Shown piece by piece: positions 19,313 through 24,663 of a stretch of 24,663 nucleotides of DNA; the first letter of the stretch is position 1, and every line of letters starts with the position of its first letter. The stretch lies in assembly GCA_049999725.1 (NCBI GenBank), contig JBNGIS010008876.1, forward strand, positions 1-24,663. The letters are read 5' to 3'. The notes under the pieces are model-generated. The model made no database searches. It saw only the letters and a list, made by a program, of their open reading frames with translations, and was not told the origin of the DNA. The stretch comes from Haplomitrium mnioides (lineage: Eukaryota; Marchantiophyta; Haplomitriopsida; Calobryales). The position numbers and the translations under genes are program-made.

Positions 19313-19670
19313 GCAAGGCTATTCATGACAAAGGAACAATGAAGAATGAAGGTCGAGCAAGACTATTTATGATGAAAGAAGAATGAAGGTCACAAAATTG
19401 CATGACGACTGAAGAGTGAAGCTCAAGCAAGGCTATTCATCAGGAAGGAAGAATATGGGTTGCAAAATGAACTAATAAATGAAGAATGAAGGTCGAGCAA
19501 GGCTATTGACAACCAAAAAAGAATGAAGGTCCCAATGACACATGACAAATGAAGAATGAAGGTTGAGCAAGGCTATTTATGACAAAGGAAGAGAGAAGGT
19601 TGCTAAATTGCAAGAGAGGAGTGAAGGTGGAGCAATGAAGAATGAAGATTAGAATGAAGAATGAAGAATG

Positions 19671-20430
19671 AAGAATGAAGGTGGAGCAAGGCCATTTATA
19701 ACAAAGGAAAATGAAGGTGGCAAAATTGCAAGAGGAGTGAAGAATAAAGGTCAAGGAAGGCTAATTATATGGAAGAAAGAATGAAGATCAGAAACTTTCA
19801 TGATGAATGAAGAGTAAAAGTCGAGCGAGGCTACTATTAATGGAGGAAGAATAAAGGTTGCAAAATTGCATGACAAATACAGAGTCAAGGTTGAGCAAAG
19901 CTATTAATAGCGAAGAAAAAATAAAGGTCGCAAAATTGCATGACGAATTAAGAGTGAAGGTTGAAGTCGAGCAAGGCTATTTATGACGAAGGAAGAATGA
20001 AGGTCACAAAATTGCATGAGGAATGAAGAGTGAAGGTGGAGCAAGGCTATTCATCACGAAGGAAGAATGAAGGTTGCAAAATTGCATGACAAATGAAGAA
20101 TGAAGGTCGAGCAAGGCTATTTATGACAAAGGAACAATGAAGGTCGCATAATTAAATGACCAATGAAGAATGAAGGTCGAGCAAGACTATTTATGACAAA
20201 GGAAGAATGAAGGTCGCAAAATTGTATAACGACTGAAGAGGGAAGGTCGAGCAAGGCTATTCATCACGAAGGAAGAATGAAAGTCACAAAATGGCATGAC
20301 GAATGAAGAATAAAGGTCGAGCAAAGCTATTCTTAATGAAAAAGAATGAAGGTCAAGCAAGGCTTTTCATGACAAAGAAAAAATGGAGGTCGCAAAGTTG
20401 CATGATGAATGAAGAATGAAGGTCAAGCAA
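19671..20430. repeat. Higher-order satellite block, copy 1
   Basis: Diagnostic variants recur in the same order about 3.27-3.34 kb later: a GGTGGAGC monomer, GCAAGAGGAGTGAAGAATAA, GGCTAATTAT (19759), AAACTTTCATGATGAATG, ACAAATACAGAGTCAAGG, and a missing B half near 20335. A related, weaker copy of the GGAAGGCTA...ATGGAAG part sits 742 bp downstream (about 20495). Confidence 0.75.
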
Positions 20431-21780
20431 GGCTATTCATGGCGAAGGAAGAATAAAGGTCACAAAATTGCAAGAGGAATGAAGAATGAAGGTGAAGGAA
20501 GGCTATTCATATGGAAGAATGAATGAAGGTCGGAAAATTGCATGATGAATGAAGAGTGAAAGTCGAGGAAGGCTAACCATGATGGAGGAAGAATAAAGGT
20601 TGCAAAATTGCATGACAAATGAGGAGTCAAGGTTGAGCAACGTTTTTAATGACAAAGAAAAAATGAAGGTCCCAAAACTGCATGAGGAATTAAGAGTGAA
20701 GGTCGAGGTCGAACAAGGATATTTATGACAAACAATAAATGAAGGCCGTAGAATTGCATGAGGAATAAAGAGTGAATGTGCAACAAGGCTATTCATCATG
20801 AAGGAAGAATGAAGGTTGCAAAATTTCATGACAAATGAAGATTGAAGGTCGAGCAAGGCTGTTCATGGCAAAGAAAGAATGAAGGTTGCAAAATGGCATG
20901 ATGAATGAAGAGTGAAAGTCGAGCAAGGCTATTCATCTTAAAGGAAGAATAAAGAATGCAAAATTGCATGATGAATGAAGATCCAAGGTCGAGCAAGGCT
21001 TTTTATAACGAAGGAAGAATAAAAGTCGAAACATTGGGTGTAGCATGAAGACTGAATCTTGAGCAAGGCTATTCATGACCAAGGAAGAAAGAAGGTCATA
21101 TGTTTCCATGACAAATGTAGAGTGAAGGTCAAGCAAGGCTATTCATGATGAAGGAAGAATGAAGGTCGCAAAGCTACATCATGAATAAAGAGTGAACATT
21201 GAGCAAGGTCATTTATGACCAATGAAGAATGAAGGTCACAAAATTGCATGAGGAATCAAGAGTGAAAGTCAATCAAGACTATTCATGATGAAGTAAGAAT
21301 GAAGGTTGCAAATATGCATGAGGTATGAAGAGTGAAGGTCGAGGTCAAGCAAAGCTACTGATGACGTAGGAAAAATGAAGGTTGCAAAATCACATGACGA
21401 ATGACGAGGGAAGGTCAAGCAAGGCTATTCATCATGAACGAAAAATGAAGATTGCAAAATTGCATGACCAATGAAGAATGAAGGTCAAGCAAGGCTATTC
21501 ATTACGAAGGAAGAATGAAGGTCGCAAAATTGCATGACAAATGAAGAATGAAGGTCAAGCAAGGCTATTAAAGATAAAGAAATAATGAATGTCCCAAATT
21601 GCATAATGAATAAAGAGTGAAAGTTGAGCAAGGCTATTCATGACAAAGAAAGAATAATGGTCATAAAGTTGCATGACGAATGAAGATCAAAAGTTCAACA
21701 AGGCTTGTCATGACCAAGGAAGAATGAAGGTCGCCAAATTTAATGAGGAATGATGAGTGAAGGTCAAGCAAGGCTATTCA

Positions 21781-22212
21781 TGCGAAGGAAGAATAACGGT
21801 TCAAACATGCATATGACGAATGAAAAGTGAAGGTCGACGTCAAGCAAAACTTTTCATGACAAAGGAAGATTGAAGGTCACAAAAATGCATGACGAAGAAA
21901 AAGTGAAGGTTGAGCAAGTCTATTCATCACAACGGCAGAATGAGGGTCGCAAAATTGCATGACAAACAAAGAATGAAGGTCAAGCAAGGCTATTCATGCG
22001 AAGGAAGAATAAAGGTTCAAATATGCATGACGAATGAAGAGTGAAGGTTGACGTCAAGCAAAACTTTTCATGACAAAGGAAGATTCAAGGCCGCAAAAAT
22101 GCATGACAAAGAACAATTGAAGGTTGAGCAAGGCTATTCATCACGAAGTAAGAACGAAGGTCGCAAAATTGCATGACGAACAAAGAATGAAGGTCAAGCA
22201 AGGCTATTCATG
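21781..22212. repeat. 216-bp (three-monomer) tandem duplication in the satellite
   Basis: TGCGAAGGAAGAATAACGG at 21781 and TGCGAAGGAAGAATAAAGG at 21997 are 216 bp apart. Both are followed by GTTCAAA, a GACGTCAAGCAAAACTTTTC monomer and the same order of variants. The length is three monomers plus a 6-bp insertion. Confidence 0.75.
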
Positions 22213-22939
22213 ATGAAGGAAGAATGAAGGCCGTAAAATTGCATGGCAAATAAAGAGTGAAGGTTGAGAGAGGTTGTTCATGATGAAGGAAGAATAAAGG
22301 TCAAAAAATTGCATGATGAATGAAGGCCAAGCAAGGCTATTCATGACAAAGGAAGAAGGTTGCAAAATTGCATGACAAATGAAGAGTGAAGGTCAAGCAA
22401 GGTTGTTCATCACAAAGGAAGAATGAAGGTTGCAAAATTGCACGATGAATGAAGAATGAAGGTCAAGCAAGGCCATTCATCACGAAGGAAGAATGAAGGT
22501 TGCAAAATTGCATAACCAATGAAGAATGAAGGTAGAGCAAAACTATTCATGATGAAGGAAGAATTAAGGTCGCTAAATTGCATGGCAAATAAAGAGTGAA
22601 GGGTGAGCAGGATTGCTCATGATGAAGGAAGAATGAAGTTCCTAAAATTGATGACGAATGAAGAATGAAGGTCGAGCAAGACTATTCATCACGAAGGAAG
22701 AATAAAGGTCGCAAAATTGCATGATGACTGAAGAGTGAAGGTTGAGCAAGGCTATTCATCAAGAAATAAGAATGAAGGTTGCAAAATGGCATGATAAATG
22801 GAGAATGAAGGTCAAGCAAGGCTATTCACAACGAAGGAACAAAGAAGGTCCAATTATCGCATAGCAAATGAAGAATTAAGGTCGAGCAAGGCTATTCATG
22901 ACAAAGAAAGAATGAAGGTCACAAAATTGCATGACAAAT

Positions 22940-24663
22940 GAAGAATGAAGGTGGAGCAAGGCTATTCATGATGAAGGAAAAATGAAGGTGGCAAAATTGC
23001 AAGAGGAGTGAAGAATAAAGGTCAAGGAAGGCTAATTATGTGGAAGACAGAATGAAGGTTGGAAACTTTCATGATGAATGAAGAGTGAAAGTCGAGCGTG
23101 GCTACAAATGATAGAGGAAGAAAAAAGGTTGCAAAATTGCATGACAAATACAGAGTCAAGGTTGAGAAAGGCTATTAATAGCAAAAAAAAATAAAGGCTG
23201 CAAAATTGCATGACGAATTAAGAGTGAAGATCAAGGTCGAGCAAGGCTATTTATTATGAAGGAAGAATGAAGGTCGCAAATTGCATGAGGAATGAAGAGT
23301 GAAGGTGGAGCAAGGCTATTCATCACGAAGGAAGAATGAAGGTTGCAAAATTGTATGACAAATGAAGAATGAAGGTTGAGCAAGGCTATTCATGACAAAA
23401 GAATAATGAAGGTTGCAAAATTGTATGACCAATCAAGAATGAAGGTCGAGCAAGACTATTTATAACGAAGGAAGAATGAAGATCGCAAAATTGCATAAGG
23501 ACTGAAGAGTGAAGGTCGAGCAAGGCTATTCATCACGAAGGAAGAATGAAGGTCACAAAATGGCATGACGAATGAAGAATGAAGGTTGAGCAAGACTATT
23601 TATGACGAAGGAAGAATGAAGGTTGCAAAATTGCATAACGATTGAAGAGTGAAGGTCGAGCAAAGCTGTTCCTAACGAAAAAAGAATGAAGTTCGAGCAA
23701 GGCTATTCATGACAAAGGAAGAATGGAGGTCGCAAAGTTGCATGAAAAATGAAGAAGGAAGGTCGAGCAAGGCTATTCATGACAAAGGAAGAATGAAGGT
23801 CGCAAAACTGCATCACGAATAAAGAGTTAAGATTAATCAAGGCTATTCATGATCAAGGAAAAATGAAGGTCGCAAAATTGCATGAGGAATCAAGAGTGAA
23901 AGTCAATCAAGACTATTCATGACGAAGGAAGAATGAAGGTTGCAAATATGCATGACGAATGAAGAGTGAAGGTCGAGATCAAGCAAAGCTACTCATGACA
24001 TAGAAGGAACTAAGGTTGCAAAATTGCATGATGAATGAAGAGGGAAAGTCCAGCAAGGCTATTCATCATGAACAAAGAATGAAGGCTAAAAAATTGCATG
24101 ACTAGTGAAGAATGAAGGTGAAGCAAGGCTATTTATTATGAAGGAAGAATGAAGGTCACAAAATTGCATGACAAATGAAGAATGAAGGTCAAGCAAGGCT
24201 ATTCAAGACGAAGAAAGAATGAATGTCGCAAAATTGCATAATGAATGAAGAGTGAAAGCTGAGAAAGGCTATTCATGACGAAGAAAAAATAAAGGTCGCA
24301 AAATTACATGATGAATGAAGATCGAAGGTCCAACAAGGCTTGTCATGACCAACGAAAAAAGAAGGCCATAAAATTAAATGACAAATGAAGAATGAAGGTC
24401 GAGCAAGGCTCTTCAAGATGAAGGAAGAATGAAGGTCGTAAAATTGCATGTAGAATGAAGAGTGAAGGTCAAGCAAGGCTATTCATGACTCTGTAAGAAG
24501 GAAGGTTGCAAAATTGCAAGACGAATGAAGAGTGAAGGTCAATCAAGGCTATTTTTTACGAAAGAAGAATGAAGATTGCAAACATACTTGACGAATAAAG
24601 AGTGAAGGTCGAGGTTAAGCAAATCTACTCATGATGAAGAAAGAATAAAAGTCGCAAAATTGC
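22940..24663. repeat. Higher-order satellite block, copy 2
   Basis: It matches 19671-20430 at an offset of 3271, rising to 3340 after one extra monomer near 23600. From about 23760 it matches 21130-21800 at an offset of 2634-2635 (for example GAGGAATCAAGAGTGAAAG at 21250 and 23884). This copy therefore lacks about ten monomers that copy 1 has at about 20440-21130. It continues to the window end. Confidence 0.75.

Larger units (their letters stand above)
19313..24663. repeat. 70-bp satellite array (about 76 monomers, continues past window)
   Basis: A monomer of about 70 bp recurs to the end of the window. It has an A half of about 37 bp (GAAGAGTGAAGGTCGAGC then AAGGCTATTCATGACGAAG) and a B half of about 33 bp (GAAGAATGAAGGTCGCAAAA then TTGCATGACGAAT). 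The halves share GAAGAxTGAAGGTCG and CATGACGAA, so the monomer is an old dimer. Monomers vary mostly at CpG positions. Indels include missing B halves (near 20335 and 23675) and a 6-bp GGTCGA duplication seen in several monomers. The array begins in mid-monomer at the 3' LTR, so the retroelement inserted in it or recombined with it. Confidence 0.95.

Noticed and set aside
20503-24476. Reverse-strand open frames in the satellite (for example 20503-20856 and 24273-24476) giving repeated LHSSF-like peptides
   Set aside because: They follow the 70-bp repeat, whose length is not a multiple of three, so the frame rotates and closes after a few monomers. Composition and repetition explain them; no domain is present.
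19313-24663. CRISPR-like appearance of regularly spaced repeats
   Set aside because: There are no unique spacers: every part of the monomer is repeated. The context is eukaryotic, so this is a satellite.

Overview
The window looks like repeat-rich nuclear DNA from a large eukaryotic genome, most likely a land plant. The evidence is a decayed Ty3/gypsy LTR retrotransposon with plant-style gag-pol, a GT-AG intron in a pseudogene, long satellite DNA with heavy CpG decay, and three runs of exactly 100 N (scaffold gaps). I see no intact protein-coding gene, no rRNA or tRNA and no CRISPR array. The species cannot be fixed from the sequence; a DUF7869-like pseudogene beside OTA-like gypsy DNA is compatible with a non-flowering plant, but that is a guess.

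Layout. (1) 1-3297, + strand: a pseudogene with the signature motifs of the DUF7869 (transposase-like) family, still showing a phase-compatible intron at 858-1561. (2) 3298-4770: AT-rich DNA without genes. A short dyad motif occurs here and in the intron. (3) 4771-19312: a Ty3/gypsy element without a chromodomain. Its parts are a 5' LTR (4771-6827), PBS-like site, gag, protease, RT-RNase H, integrase, PPT and 3' LTR (preferred extent 16571-19312). The integrase is split by about 3.8 kb of foreign, gapped, unclassified DNA (12131-15968). (4) 19313-24663 (window end): a 70-bp satellite array. Each monomer is itself a 37+33 bp diverged dimer, organised into a longer repeat of roughly 3.3 kb.

History as I read it. 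The gypsy element inserted into the satellite, because its 3' LTR abuts the array in mid-monomer. The left end was later lost: the 5' LTR appears to lack about 668 bp, and the DNA left of it is not satellite. A second element then landed in the integrase. All parts are decayed. Pol has about ten in-frame stops but no frameshift over about 2.9 kb, and the satellite and LTRs show CpG to TpG/CpA changes expected from methylated, silenced DNA. No known functional gene system is present. The most unusual items are the dyad motif, the 39-nt hairpin family in the nested insert, the satellite's nested organisation, and the asymmetric LTR boundary.
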